DNA from: Zoroaster sp. YZ-2022
Lineage: Eukaryota > Echinodermata > Asteroidea > Forcipulatida > Zoroasteridae
Reading direction: 5' to 3'
Assembly: GCA_029582265.1 (NCBI GenBank)
Contig: CM055828.1
Span: 9,752,402 to 9,816,401, forward strand
DNA length: 64,000 nt
This document shows, piece after piece, positions 49,023 through 62,029 of this stretch. Under the pieces are notes generated by a model that did not search any database, was not told where the DNA came from, and saw only the letters and a program-made list of their open reading frames with translations. Every line of letters starts with the position of its first letter. Position 1 is the first letter of the stretch. The translations under genes and the position numbers were made by a program.

Positions 49023-50389
49023 GCCAACGGCACATGGTGTGCTGTGGTCCTGAAGAAAATTTGAATTTTGTATCAATTTCTGGCACTCATTGGAAAAACC
49101 CTACATTTTCAAACACTGACCACAAGACTACCAGAACACCATTTCATTTATTTATTGTTTTTTTTTTTGGGGAGGGAGGGGATATTCAAGAATCTATGAA
49201 CACAAAACTTTAAAAACAGGTCACCGTCATTGAGCAATATTTACTATAAAATATGAATCCTCTAACCCATCCATGTTCGAAAATTACAGCAAAGCAAATG
49301 GTGTATACTAATTCAAAACCCAAGAAATGACAACGCATGGGACATAAGCGTTGCCCAAACATAAACACTGTAAGTAGGTGGTCAATTCATGTGGGAGAGA
49401 GTAGCCTGCCTCCAGTTGTTCGGGTAACAGCTCCCATGCATTCTGTGAAAACGTAACTAGAGACAGTCCCCATTATAACAATACGCGACTGATTGGGATT
49501 ATTTTTGACACTTGGTAGTCAGGGAATAGAAGGAAGTGGGCTGGATGAAGATGGAGGAGCTAAGTGGCAAGAGGGTGTATAAATGAGGATTCAAATAGTG
49601 GATGTTGAACAAGGACCAACATTTATAGTCCACTATTGGACAAACGCCCACTGGTTGAGATTGGTTAGTGTAACAAAACATATGGGAGGTCTTCCAAAAA
49701 GTTAGCAAGTACAAAACAAACAAGGGACAATAGAGTGGGTCTAGGGACTGCAGGTATCTTACAAAGTCGAGTGAGTGGGCAGGGTAAAACAATAATACCC
49801 TTTTGCCGCACGGACAAGTGGAGAATATACAATGAAAATGGAATTGCAATCATCGCGGACAGTGCACAAAATTATGTATAAGCCATGTTTTGCACACAGA
49901 AAACTTCGTTATACTAATTCCAGCTTAGAACACTCAACTATATATATATGGGACAGAAATCCAGTGCAAACTGTATGAACAACCACATTTGGAAACTACT
50001 TTTTCTGCCACTTTTCTCGGCCATATCTTCAACCTATATTACCATCAAAAGTGTGCTGAAAGTTACAATTTGTGTAATCTCATGAATAAATGCACCAATA
50101 TATTATTAAAACATTACATTTAAACAATTCTGTTGTTCACTAAACTTTGAAAAAACATGACAATTATGCACACCAAACGGGAGAAAAGATTAATGGTTAT
50201 TTCGACTGAAAAGTGCAGAGTAGTTTTTGAATCAGACCAAAGAAATATTTGGGGCGGGCTTTGTTGTTGGTTCGTATATTTAATTATCAAGACAGTTTAG
50301 TATACACCATTTGCAAACACATCACAAAACAAAAATAGTGAATTATTATGAAGACCTTACTTGACTGTAAGGGAATAAACAGTCTCAAG

Positions 50390-50545
50390 CATAGGTAAAA
50401 CTTGTAGTTTTGCATGGTGAGGATGATAAGACCAATTATGGTGACACCATGTGGAATCTCAATTGAGTAGTACTAGTTCTGAAAGTAACTGGGGGCAATC
50501 TCGACGCTTCGATCAGTGATGCTCTGGATCGCCTCGTGATCTTGA
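50390..50545. repeat. 150-bp optional module, single copy, slightly degraded
   Basis: Third array unit carrying the module. The hairpins are damaged (AGTTCTGAAAGTAACT, GATCAGTGATGCTCTGGATC). Confidence 0.7.
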
Positions 50546-53500
50546 AATAACCGCACATGGTGTGCTGTGGTCCTCAAGAAAAATTTGAATTTTTGTAATA
50601 CCCTGGCACTCATTGAAAACCTATACTTTCTCAAACACCGAATTGACAAGATCACCAGAACACCATTTCATTTACACATTTTTTTTTTTTTGGGAGGGAG
50701 GTGATATTCAAGAATCCATGAACGACAAACTTTAAAACAGGTCAGCCACAATATTTACTATAAAATATGAATCCCTAACCCCATCCATGTTCGAAAATTA
50801 CAGCAAAAGCAAAATGGTGTATACTACCTTCAAAACCCAAAATGACAACGACGGACATGTTGCCCAAACATAAACACTGTAAGTGAGGGTCAACGGCGAG
50901 AGCATGCCCAGTTGTTCACGTAGCTCCCATGCATTCTGTGAAAACGTAATTAGAGACAGTCCCTATTATAAAATATGACTGATTGGGATTATTTTGAATA
51001 ATGGTAGTCAGGGAATAGGAAGTGGAAGCGGGCTGGGATGAGATGAGGAGTGGGTAGAGGATGGTTGAGGATTCAACAGGATGTTGAACAAGGACGCATT
51101 TATAGGGGTCCACTATTGACAAACGTCCACTTACGAGATTAGTGTACAAACATATGGAGGGCTTCCCCAAAAGTTAAAGGCTGCCAAACAAGGGACACAG
51201 AGGGTCTAGGGACTGCAGGCATTCATGTTTCGAGGAGTGGTGGGTAAAACAATACACTTTTGTCAAAAATGAAAAGGGAGAGAATATACAATGAAAATGA
51301 ATTCAATCACTTAGACAGTGCACAATTATTTATGCTTGCGTTTTGCACAATAGAAACTTCGTTATACTAATTCCACCCAGCTTAGGGAACACTAACCAGT
51401 AGCAGGGACAGAACTGTAGCAAACTGTATGAATAACTATGATGAAACTATTTTTCGCCACTTTTCTCGCCATATCTAACTCCATATTACCACTGCGCTGA
51501 AAAGTTACAATTTTTGTAATCTCATGAATAAATGCACCAAATATTATTAACAATTACATTTAAACAATTTGTATGTTCACTAAACTTTGAAAACAGCACA
51601 AATTATGCACACCAAACGGGAGAAAAGATTAATTATTATTTTAACGAAAAGTGCAGAGCAGCTTTTGAATCAGACCAACAGTATTTGGGGCGGGGCTGTT
51701 TTTCAATAAGATTTACTCATCGCACAAGTTTAGTATACACCATTTGCAAAGCATCACAAACAAAAATAGTAGAATTATAAATACCTTACTTGACTGTAAG
51801 TGAATAACAGTCTCAAGTATCTTAGAAATAACGGCACATGGTGTGCTGTGGTCCTCAAGAAAATTTGAATTTAATGCTCTGGCACTATTGGGAAAACCTT
51901 AAGATTAAACACTCTAACTACAAGACTACTAAATTCATTTCATTTATTTTTTTATTTATTTTTTTTTTTGGGGGGAGGAGATATTCAAGAATCTATGAAC
52001 ACAAAACTTTAAAACAGGTCACCGCCATAATATCGATTATAAACTAGAAGTTCAGAGTTTGTACAACCTCAAGGTGTTCGAAGTGACTAATTGATGTTCC
52101 ATCAATTGTGATCATTGTTAAAATGGGACTTAAGATCTGGCTAAATGAGTACTTCGTACCTAATAAGTAACAGTTAAGATATCGCTAGAAGGCGCTGTAA
52201 CGGTGATGACGCCACACAAATATTTTGAAAAGGTCATAATGTCAATAAAGATTTCATACAGAATTATAACGTTTTGGTCTAAATTGTCAATGTAACAAGA
52301 TCCCACAAAATCCAAACTATAAAACCTGTGGATATAAGAGAATGCATCAATCTTGAAATGTACAGTACACTTTGAAGTTTGCCTAAACCATATTACATAT
52401 CCATATAATTTGATGCTATGTAGCAATATTTAACTGCTAATATGTATCTGAACCAAAACAGCCATCTTGCCGTGAAAACTGCACACACTTTGTTGGTTAT
52501 TAATAAAACTGTACTTATGAATAATGTAATAGGCTGCATATGCAATGCACTGGCACTGTACCATGATATGTTTTGTTCAAGCATACGAATGCCGCTCATG
52601 GCCTTTGGGGGTAGGTGGCACGGCGTGATTCAGGCCCAAAGTTTAAACAATTGCCTGTGGAGGGGCGACGGCGGCGCTAAAACGTTTTGTGGGGGTTTTG
52701 TTTGTTTTGTGGTTCAGACACAAAATTTGATTTAGTATGAAATTTCAGTGATAAGCTTTGGACGAACCCCCAATCTTGGTGATTACAGGCTAGGTCCCGC
52801 GGTTCAACCACTCTGACTCAATGCAGGGTTTCCCGAAAATGCTTATCAAGTTGCCTTTGGTTTAAAACATATTCAGGCCAGATTAGCTTTTTTCCACTGT
52901 ATATGAGCCCGCACGGTCGCTGAAATACCTGTATGGCAAAATGTATGCATTGAGGGAAACAACAACAATTGTTAAAGAAACCAAATTTCGATGGACAGTT
53001 CTTTGCTTTTGAAGAAATCCTTTGAGCGACACGCATTTCTGAAGCGCTTGCCATCAATGTAGCTTTTACGCCATGTGTCACGCCCCCACTAAGACGTGAG
53101 GGCTGACCTCATATCAGGTTTCGACATGTTTGAAGTAAGCAATGAAGGGGAACCGAGAGGTTTTATGTTACGGTTGAGGAAAGTGCATAGGTGTTTAAAT
53201 AATGACAGAGCAAGAGTAATACTGAGTGGCTATGCACCCAGACCAGTTGAGGGCTCATTTTTTTCAAAGTTTTCCAATTGACTTCCTTTTCCTATAGCTA
53301 ATGCACAAGGAGCTAGCCGTCTACTGGGTGTATGCCAGGCGATTATGACAAACTTACGCTTGCTAATCGTGGTGTTGTAAAGTTATTAATGCAATTACTG
53401 TTTAAATAAAGCCGCCTGAAATAACCATTGATGACACAGAACTCAATTAACGGCAGTTATTATTGATCAAAATTGATCCTTTCTACAAAAGGGTAGATTT

Positions 53501-54067
53501 CAGAAAAGCAATCATTACGGAGTCAAGATATGGCCACCATCTGCTAGGCTTGGTGCCCAGAGATGGAGTCCCTAGAGTGTTGGGGCATAATATACGTAAT
53601 TCACACAGTGCTGCAAAACAGCCCACTGTATTTACGCGATACTTACTGCTCATATGATTTATGGAAGACGAATCTTCAAGTCCGCTCTGCTCAGACTACA
53701 AGATTGAAATGCGCTTTATGCACGCTGATGTCGCGCCAAGTCTAAACGTAGGCCTACATTGGTGACGCTGCATGGCTCACCATTATCCAGGAAACCCCAC
53801 ACACAACCAGTCGCGGTGTACAAGCCATGCATACAATCACTGCGGTACGCCCGTCTAATGCAGCTTGGCTTAACTGCATAAACTACTAATAAATTTTTCG
53901 TGGCAATGTTGGATCGTGAGATGAGAGGATTATGAACACATTCATGTGGGAGCCCAATTATGTGTTGTAATTTGTATACTTTTAATAAAAGCTGAACGAG
54001 GCAAGATTTAGCTGCACAAGGAGGGGCGTAAAGTTGTGGGGCTTTGTTTTGTCTCTTTTCCCCTTTT

Positions 54068-54098
<31 letters not shown>

Positions 54099-55639
54099 GG
54101 GGGGCGACATTTTGTATTTTGGGGGGCTATGACTGCTATTCTGATCCATTGCGGTGTGATGCCTGTGGTGGTCTGCCGGGAGGGGGTGGGGATGGGGTTG
54201 GGGCAACTCCACCGTTTTGTTTGTGTAAACTTATAGCTATGTAAAGACATATCCATCTACCAACTGTTCTTTCATGTTATAAATGTTCTCCCCCGTACTG
54301 GAAATACCAAATGCAGGGTCTGGGACAGAGATGGGAGGCAAAGAAAGGGACTGGGAGGAGAAAGGATCACGAAAGGACGTGTAACCCCCTTTTGTTTTAA
54401 AGGAATGCAACAACTTTAGCTTGATTCGGTAGAGGTTTGATTTGGGCACATTCCACTCCCTCTCCCGGGAACCCTTCCACGCAGTCCTGGGCACCCCAAA
54501 TTCCATCATCTCACTATCATCATCTATCCAGGGGCAGAGATTCAGAGGGCAAAAGGTAGGCATACTGTGTGAAAATTTACATATGTCATGTCTGATTTTA
54601 TACATGGTTGATTTTAAAAAGAGGAACCTCCCGAGATCTGCCCCCTCGCACCCACACATCCCTCATCTACATCCTCTGTACATAATGGTAATTGTTTTCA
54701 AATCACTTGACTTATTTTTGTCTGAGCGGGAATGGTTTCAACTGGAAAAGAAACTGCTTATCGAAAAAAATTGTATTTGGTAATAGAAATATGCCGCGAT
54801 GACATTTAAAAACTTTTGCATTATTTATTCATCAAAATCATTCCCCAGACACGTTTTGTTGAAAAAAAAAAAGGCACATAGTTAAAATATTACCTGTATG
54901 TCTTGTGGGTTTGCAAAAATAAAATTTATTAATTGAAATGCTGCAATACTATCGTATTTTTTCTGTTTAATTTTATTTTCATGACCATAGAATCAGTAGC
55001 AAGCCCATATCCAATATGCATGCCGGCTTGTAATACTTTCAATGGCTCAACAATTGGGAGGGAGAGGGGTATGCATGATTGTTATTTCAAGCCAAGCCCA
55101 AACACAAGACCATATAGGTACCAAAAAAATATGTATCCCCTACCCTTTTTTCTTCAAAAAACAAAATTTACTGTGAAACCCCTGCAACCCCTCCCCCAAT
55201 AATGTTTTTTATAAAAAATTCATTTTTGCCTAGCCTTCAAACAGAAAAGAAAAAAATGACTAAATGAGTAAAATTACATGGGTGGTTTTGCAGTTGATAA
55301 TTCAGATCTGATGTCAGCACAGACAAAAAAACTGTATGTATCTCATGTAATATTTTCATTTCATAGTGACTTTATATGTAGTGTAACCCAAAATTTTTTC
55401 AGTTGTGTCGTTAAAAATTCGGATGGCAATTGTTTTGGTAAGAGTTAGGCTAAACAAAAAACAGCCAATCTGAATATGTTATTTATTTCTTTGTTAGTTT
55501 CAATTAAATTTTCACTGTGGCCTGCCAAGAAGTTACAGTTTAAGATTTTAGATTTATCATCAGCCGAATCAATTATCCTTGTGGATACATAAATGCAGTG
55601 GATTTGTTAACCCTTTACAGTTGCATCAAATTTTTTTGA

Positions 55640-56110
55640 GTTGGCGCATCTTCATCCTGATATGGGCGCTGTTGTTATCTTCTATTGAGCTATCACCCGA
55701 TGTTGATTCTTCCATCAAATTCCTTCGACAAGGTCCTCAGCAGACAAATGTTTCGTAAAACTATGTCACTCATTCTTCGGGTTGAAGGTTCATGAAAATC
55801 AACTGAGGAAAGGTCTGCTGAAGTCGCTTTTCAAATCACAGCGATATGGAGCATCGATGCCAAGGGATTTCTGATTTTACCACAAAATGTTTATTCAGCC
55901 TCGCCAATGTCAAGATTTCCTTATTTTGGAATGATATACCGCCGATCACAATCATCAGCGATTCCAAATGCATCTCATATCCAGCTTGAATTAAGAGGGG
56001 TCTGCCTTTCACAATGAATCTGTGCTTTGTAGCACTCGATGATACTGGTTCTTGGCCATCAAGTCTTGGCCATCAATTTTCTGAAGGAGAATTGGCCTTT
56101 TGGCGGGCAG
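55640..56110 (-). pseudogene. Decayed coding relic, unrecognised
   Basis: On the minus strand, protein-like composition runs through shifting frames. A basic QKIDGQDLMAKNQYHRVL stretch lies near 56,040-56,095, then a longer open piece around 55,880-56,020 with hydrophobic and acidic residues, then fragments near 55,650-55,760 containing EESTSGDSSIEDNN. The sequence is clean here, so the stops and shifts are probably real decay. I do not recognise the family. A TTAACCCTTT word at 55,607 resembles a piggyBac end but has no partner. Confidence 0.3.
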
Positions 56111-56561
56111 CCGTCAGAAGTTGACCCCCTTTAACCTGCTCACATTTTATTAAACCCTTTACCAATGATCTTTTCCCTGACACCGATCTCATGTATATTT
56201 TGCCCCATTACATAACAACACCTGGGGAATATGTCTCTTATCCATGGTCTTGCCCTCTTCCTTCAGAAGATCTGTCAATATAATGTCATCAACACTGCTC
56301 AAACCAGAACATTCCTCCAGGGTCTTTGTTTATGCTAAGTCTGGCTTAGAGAAAAGTGAAAATAAAAAATATTCATTATACAGTGAATGTGACATTTCAT
56401 TTTATATGACTTCTAAATTGTACTGCATCAATCAAAGAATTATTTCACCTTAAACTTTAACATTAAACAATATTCGTAAAGTAGTTGACGGCCATAATGT
56501 CTGATTTCAACTCTCAGCCCAAGCGACAAAGTCAGACACCAACCCAGCACAATACACCATG

Positions 56562-56915
56562 TGACATAATAATAACAATAATAATAATAATAATGTGGAT
56601 TTATACGATTTATCCACCAACCAAGTGGTGCCTACATGACAGTATTATTATCCCTGCTCAAAAGGGCTCATAAATCATTCCTGAAACCATCTCAGCCCCT
56701 GGGAGTATACAACTCAATGGCTGCCATTTCTAGCGCATATAGAGTTAAACCAACTCTGCCTTCACAGGTACCCAGTATTTAACCCTGGGTGAGAAGCACG
56801 GATTAAGTGTCTTGTTTCAAGGACACAAGTGTCATGGCTGTGATTCGAACCCACATTATGTTACATAACACCAGAACTTGAACTGTAATAGACCGCCGTG
56901 CCAATGGCTAACTCC
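56562..56915 (-). repeat. Full-length tRNA-derived SINE with TTA tail
   Basis: Read on the minus strand: a tRNA-like head with an A-box-like TGGCACGGCGG (56,893-56,903) and a good B box GGGTTCGAATC (56,842-56,852), a body of about 230 bp, then a tail motif GTATAAATCCACATTATT followed by TTA repeats (56,566-56,594). The tail motif recurs on the plus strand at 63,670-63,735. The internal promoter boxes fit RNA polymerase III transcription. This is the best-defined mobile element in the clean sequence. Confidence 0.8.
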
Positions 56916-57540
56916 ATATGGATAAAAACAAAGAAAAAAATAATTATAAACACAAGAAGTGAGATGTACGATGTAGGACAACACGAAAAAATTGCTGTCT
57001 AGCCAGCAGCAGGCAGTACCAGTGGAAAGTCATCACTCTACAACATGGACGGATCATCATGAGCAGCCCTGGGCACAAAATTCACCATACCACACACGCC
57101 GCATAATACTACTAGTACGATGCTTTTTTTTTTTTTCTTTTTTTGAAACCAAGGTCCCTTATTGGCTCCTAGCTCCGGGCATGTGCCCAGTTTGCCCGCA
57201 AGGGTAATCCGCATGGTTTACAATCTATTCGGCTACTGGTTTAATAATTTAGCTCTGATAATTATACATGTAGTACTTTGATCCAAAGTGTCTGCCAAGT
57301 TCAAACATGAGTGCAAATTGTTATGGTAGCAGATTAAACAAAATGTTCACTGATAGACCCACCCTGCTCATCTTCTGCCCCCCCAACTGTCAGAGCATAG
57401 GCAGCACTGTATTTATTTGTTTGCTATTATCAAAATGATGATTGCCTTTTCAGTGCATTTTTTTTTTAATTCAAAAGTTATGAATTATTAAGCCAACAGA
57501 GCTAGCTTCTAGATTGGTTCCCAAAAAGTACCAAAAATTT

Positions 57541-57606
57541 CACCGGGATTTGAACCGCCAAAATCTGATTCAAAGAATGGCATTCTAACCAACGCTCGGC
57601 AGTTGT
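57541..57606 (-). repeat. tRNA-like head of another SINE or tRNA relic
   Basis: Minus-strand reading gives GCCGAGCGTTGGTTAGAATG (D-arm/A-box type) and, 25 bp on, GGTTCAAATCCC (B box). The anticodon stem is not convincing. A SINE head or tRNA pseudogene is more likely than a working tRNA. Confidence 0.55.
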
Positions 57607-58859
57607 GATTTAATTACATTTTAATCAACATGTGCAACATAGCACAACATAATTTCTGTTTATTGCAGTGCACAAATTACCAGCAAACCCAAATAGACAA
57701 ATTGTAAAATGAGTCGTATCAAAAAAACAGAAAGGTCAACTTGTTCCCATCCCCAAGTCAAAAAGTCTGTATACTCAGTCATAATAAGTATGCACCAAGT
57801 TAACTATGTGCATACCTACAAAACATTTAAAAAAAAAAATTGAAAAAAAGGTTTTCTTTGTGATCAGGAGGAAATGAATCTACGCTTGCTGCAGTGCTTC
57901 AGGGATTTTTAGCGAAGTAGATCCCCCAAATATTTGGAAAATAATTCTACCTATATGCTTTTCTCCTTTCCTAATATAAGTAAACTTGGTACCCTTACTG
58001 GAAACAATATTTGGTCGTTCCACAAGCAGCAACCAACTTTTGTCGAATAGATATGTTCAACATAAAATTTAAAAAGGATTGTTGAAATATATGAGTAGGT
58101 GCAGGGGCCCAAGTGGATTTCATTAACCTGTTTCCCTTCACCCATTTTCATTTTTGCAAAGGCCTAAATACTCCCACCCCACCTCCCAAAAAATTATCAC
58201 AAACCAAAATCAACCTGTGTTGTTCACTTCTTTCAACTTCTGGCTGTTTTCCTTTCTCCGGACCTCATTGGATGTCACAGAAACGTTTTAGCACGCAGTC
58301 GCTAGATACCCACAATGGTCCGAGAAGCAGCATTCAAACACTCTTAAGCCATCTTGAAAATCAATACTGAGATTGATAGCAGAACTCGTGCAATTTCTCC
58401 TTCTCAGTCAAATTTTGTCCATTTGGGTTTCCCAAAACGTACAAATTTACTCCACGAACTTCATAAACTAATGAACCTACTTTTTGTTGATGGTACTATG
58501 TGCATTACACAATATCGTGACTTTTACTTTTCACCACATCGCACCGTTGGGAGTGCTGCCATCTGTTTGTTGGACAACATGGAATTTGGGCCCCAAACTC
58601 AGATAAACGGGCCCCAACTTGAAATTAGTATTTACAGATTGTGCAAATTGGATTTGAAGTTGGGAGATTTTGATTGGGTATTATCATGATTTTCAATGAA
58701 TTACGGTAATTTGTTCGTCATTTTCTCGACCATGTGCACAAAATACATTCGGGGATAAGCGGAATTGACATTACTATAGCATTTTCTTATATAGTGAAAA
58801 AGTAAATAATCCTTCTGTGTTGTACGAATGAACACAAAAAACGACCTACGTATTATGGC

Positions 58860-59290
58860 CTAAATGGCCTGCGGCCCCTGAACCACGAGTGTTCTGTGTG
58901 TAAGAAGTCAATGGGATTTTGGCTCAGAAAAGTACTTGAAGAAAAACAAAGAAATCTTGACCTTCCGGTAATGACCGGAAGCAAAACGTCGAGAGATTTT
59001 GACGTTAACTTTTTCAAATGTGGCCTAAGCCTGATCTATCAGATCCCAGATTATAACATCAGTTTTGTATATTTTAGAAGAAATGATAGCAATGGTCATT
59101 TTTGATACCTGATGACGCTATCATGAATGCAATAACTTCTGGACGTGAATAACATCTAGATTCACTTCCACATGATAAGGTCTTTATATGTGTGAAGTTT
59201 CAAGGTTGTGTGTGGAATGTTAACTTGCATTGATGAGAGAAGAGTTAAAGGAGAAGAAGAAGAAGGAGAAGTAAAAAAAAAAAAAAACTG
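58860..59290 (+). repeat. A-tailed dispersed repeat end with perfect hairpin
   Basis: The stretch carries a perfect CTTCCGGT-AATG-ACCGGAAG hairpin (58,962-58,981). It then runs to a GGAGAAGAAGAAGAAGG tract and about 15 A, as at the 3' end of a retroelement. A 69-codon frame at 58,896-59,105 has no recognised match. Confidence 0.35.
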
Positions 59291-59317
59291 AATAATTATA
59301 TTAGTTAATTACATTGT

Positions 59318-60080
59318 AGCTCGAATACCAAATAAGGAATCCTCAACCCATCCATGTTCGAAAATTACAGCAAAAGCAAATGGTATACTACCTTGAAAAC
59401 CGCAAAATGATAACGATTTGGACATGTTGCCCAAACATAAACACTGTAAGTAGGGTGGTCAATTCATGTGAGAGGCAGCTGCCCAGTTGTTCGTAGCTCC
59501 CATGCATCTCTGTGAAAACGACTCAGAGACAGTCCCTATTATAAATAAGGACTGATTGGGATTATTTTTTGACACTTGGTAGTCAGGGAATAGGAAGGGA
59601 AGTGGGCTGGATGAAGATGGAGAGTGGGCAAGAGTGGCGGTTGATAGATTCAAATAGTGGATGCTGAACAAGATCTACTTATAGGGTCCACTATTGACAA
59701 ACGCCCACTATTGAGATTAGTTACAAACATGGGAGGTCTTCCCCAAAAAAAGTTAGCAATAAAACAAACAAGGGACAATAGAGGGTCTAGGACTGCAGGT
59801 ATCTACAAAGCCGAGTGAGTGGGTGGTAAACAATAATACACTTTGGCTGCAATGACAAGGGGAGAATATACAATGAAATGAATTGCAATCACGCACAGTG
59901 CACAAATTATGTATAAGCCATGTTTTGCACAATAGAAAACTTCCCCATACTAATTCCAGCTTAGGAACACTCAACTGCCGCCAGCTGCCACCACATATGG
60001 GACAGAAACTGCAAACTGTATGGAACAACCCACAATTTTGGAAACTATTTTTCGCCACTTCTTCGTCATATCTAACCTAT
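59318..60080. repeat. Partial array unit beyond the interrupting segment
   Basis: Matches the unit from CCCATCCATGTTCGAAAATTAC through CATATCTAACCTATATTACCATCAA. It continues the unit at the position where the main array breaks off, then passes into the dispersed-element flank. Confidence 0.85.
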
Positions 60081-60699
60081 ATTACCATCAATCACTGTCA
60101 ATGCGAGTACAAACGTGATTTCAGCATATGTTAGATAAATTAATATGGTGTGTACATTTGACAATGATTTCTGCGACCCCTCGTCTTGCACACAGTTCAA
60201 TAGTGGCGGCACACGCTGATTTTGTATCAACATAGTTGTTAGTTTTAAACGCAACAGCATTAAACTTACAGGTGAAACTATATCGTGCTTCGAGGTCCAT
60301 GTGCTTAGAAAAGAAAACTACACTAATAGATATAAAACTATATCATGCATAATTAGTACCATCTTATGAACTAGTGTCACTACAGACGTCCGTGTGCCGT
60401 CTGGTTTGTTTTAAGCGGCGGCCCTCGTGTCGTTTATTTCATTGACACTGAAGGGTTTTCCCCACTGAACTGGGCGGGAGTCCACATAAAGTTTTTCCAA
60501 GTCCAAAATAGATTATGTATAAAGTACAAATATCACATTTGTACATTGATGAACCTAAATATGCAATGATAATTATATAATTATGCATTATAACGTACCT
60601 GTATCAATTTTTTCGTCCAATTTCTCTGGCCCTAGCTCTATACTGAATCGACAAGGTCAGTACGTTCCCTTTCCGACTTGTAGATAAGCAGAGTAAATA

Positions 60700-61365
<666 letters not shown>

Positions 61366-61370
<5 letters not shown>

Positions 61371-61620
61371 TGTAGCGCACATATCCATTCCCTGCCATGC
61401 CCAAGGCGGAAACAATGAAAACATGAATACAAACAATATACAATGATATCATAGGAGAAAATGATGTACATCAGTTGCAAACGTCCTGAACCCTTCTGTA
61501 CCACAAACACGCCATCGTACGAAGTAGGTCCGGGTAGATATCTAAGACGGAAGCGACATGCAGTGCAAATATGTCCAAATGCGTTGTGACTATAGTCTGC
61601 TACGACTGCTCTATTTATGT
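61366..61620 (-). repeat. SINE-like repeat with ATA tail, second copy
   Basis: GATTTGTAGCGCACATATCC after the (AAT)n tract, then GGCGGAAACAATGAAAAC, a TACAAACAATATACAATGA block and CTGTACCACAAACAC. Same order as 34,470-34,740. Confidence 0.5.
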
Positions 61621-62029
61621 GTAAATTACGATCATGGCACTCACTGGCTGTTGATTAAACCGACAATATACTTTGTAATAATAACTACGAATTAAGCAAT
61701 TAACTTTATTGTCCAAAAGTCTTGCTATAAGTCTCACACAAGTCTTCCATTCTCTCAACGAAAAACCTTCAATGTGAAACATCTTCATTATAGTGGATGC
61801 TTGTAAATATTCAAACATTCCTGAGTGCCCATTATGAGCGCCTGACGGTGATTGGGATGTCACCAGGTTACGGAAACAAACGGTAAAGGCTAACGGTCTA
61901 CCATTTTAAAGTTAAAAAAAAGAAGACTATCAAAACCCTTATACTCGAGACGGTTCACCAAAATGGTAAACCCGTGTGCATGTTTCTAATGGGGTTGGGG
62001 AAAGTATATGGTAAACTGTTCACTGGGTA

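Larger units (their letters stand above)
39985..52045. repeat. Tandem array of a roughly 1.4-kb non-coding unit
   Basis: One unit recurs in the same orientation. Using GTTCACTAAACTTTGAAAAC as marker, copies lie near 40,027, 41,289, 42,681, 44,112, 45,541, 47,262, 48,609, 50,136 and 51,578: eight full periods of about 1.26-1.72 kb plus partial ends. Other constant landmarks per unit are GCACATGGTGTGCTGTGGTCC, a T-tract plus G-rich block, CAAGAATCTATGAACAC, CCATCCATGTTCGAAAATTAC, CATATGGGAGGTCTTCC, GGACAATAGAGGGTCTAG and CACCAATATATTATTAAAC. Most differences between units are small indels. I find no conserved protein, tRNA or rRNA. It may be a satellite or an internal tandem repeat of a non-autonomous element. 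Partial units lie at 33,375-33,735 and 59,318-60,080. Confidence 0.92.
52045..59318. other. Clean 7.3-kb segment interrupting an array unit
   Basis: The array breaks at 52,045, just after AATATCGATTATAAAC (unit: CACAATATTTACTATAAA). It resumes at about 59,318 with TACCAAATAAGGAATCC (unit: TACTATAAAATATGAATCC), at the same unit position. The segment contains SINEs, short decayed coding-like pieces and an A-tailed repeat. No inverted repeats are visible at its ends. Apart from the separate entries, 52,110-54,000, 54,250-55,600 and 57,610-58,860 hold only short open frames with no recognised product. Confidence 0.6.

Noticed and set aside
39985..52045. CRISPR array or rDNA/histone gene cluster
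   Set aside because: The unit is far too long for CRISPR, the genome is eukaryotic, and no rRNA, tRNA or histone sequence is present in the unit.
54055..54110. T/C-rich tract followed by GGGGGG as an array-type T/G block
   Set aside because: The surrounding sequence has none of the array landmarks, so the similarity is only in composition.
54237..54659. 140-codon minus-strand ORF in clean sequence
   Set aside because: The opposite strand is also open over much of it, composition looks like UTR or repeat, and there is no domain or splice support.
57541..57606. Functional tRNA gene
   Set aside because: A and B box-like words are present but the anticodon stem-loop and acceptor pairing are not convincing.
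58354..58689. 111-codon plus-strand ORF in clean sequence
   Set aside because: No motif, no splice context and no related copy in the window; the length is compatible with chance.
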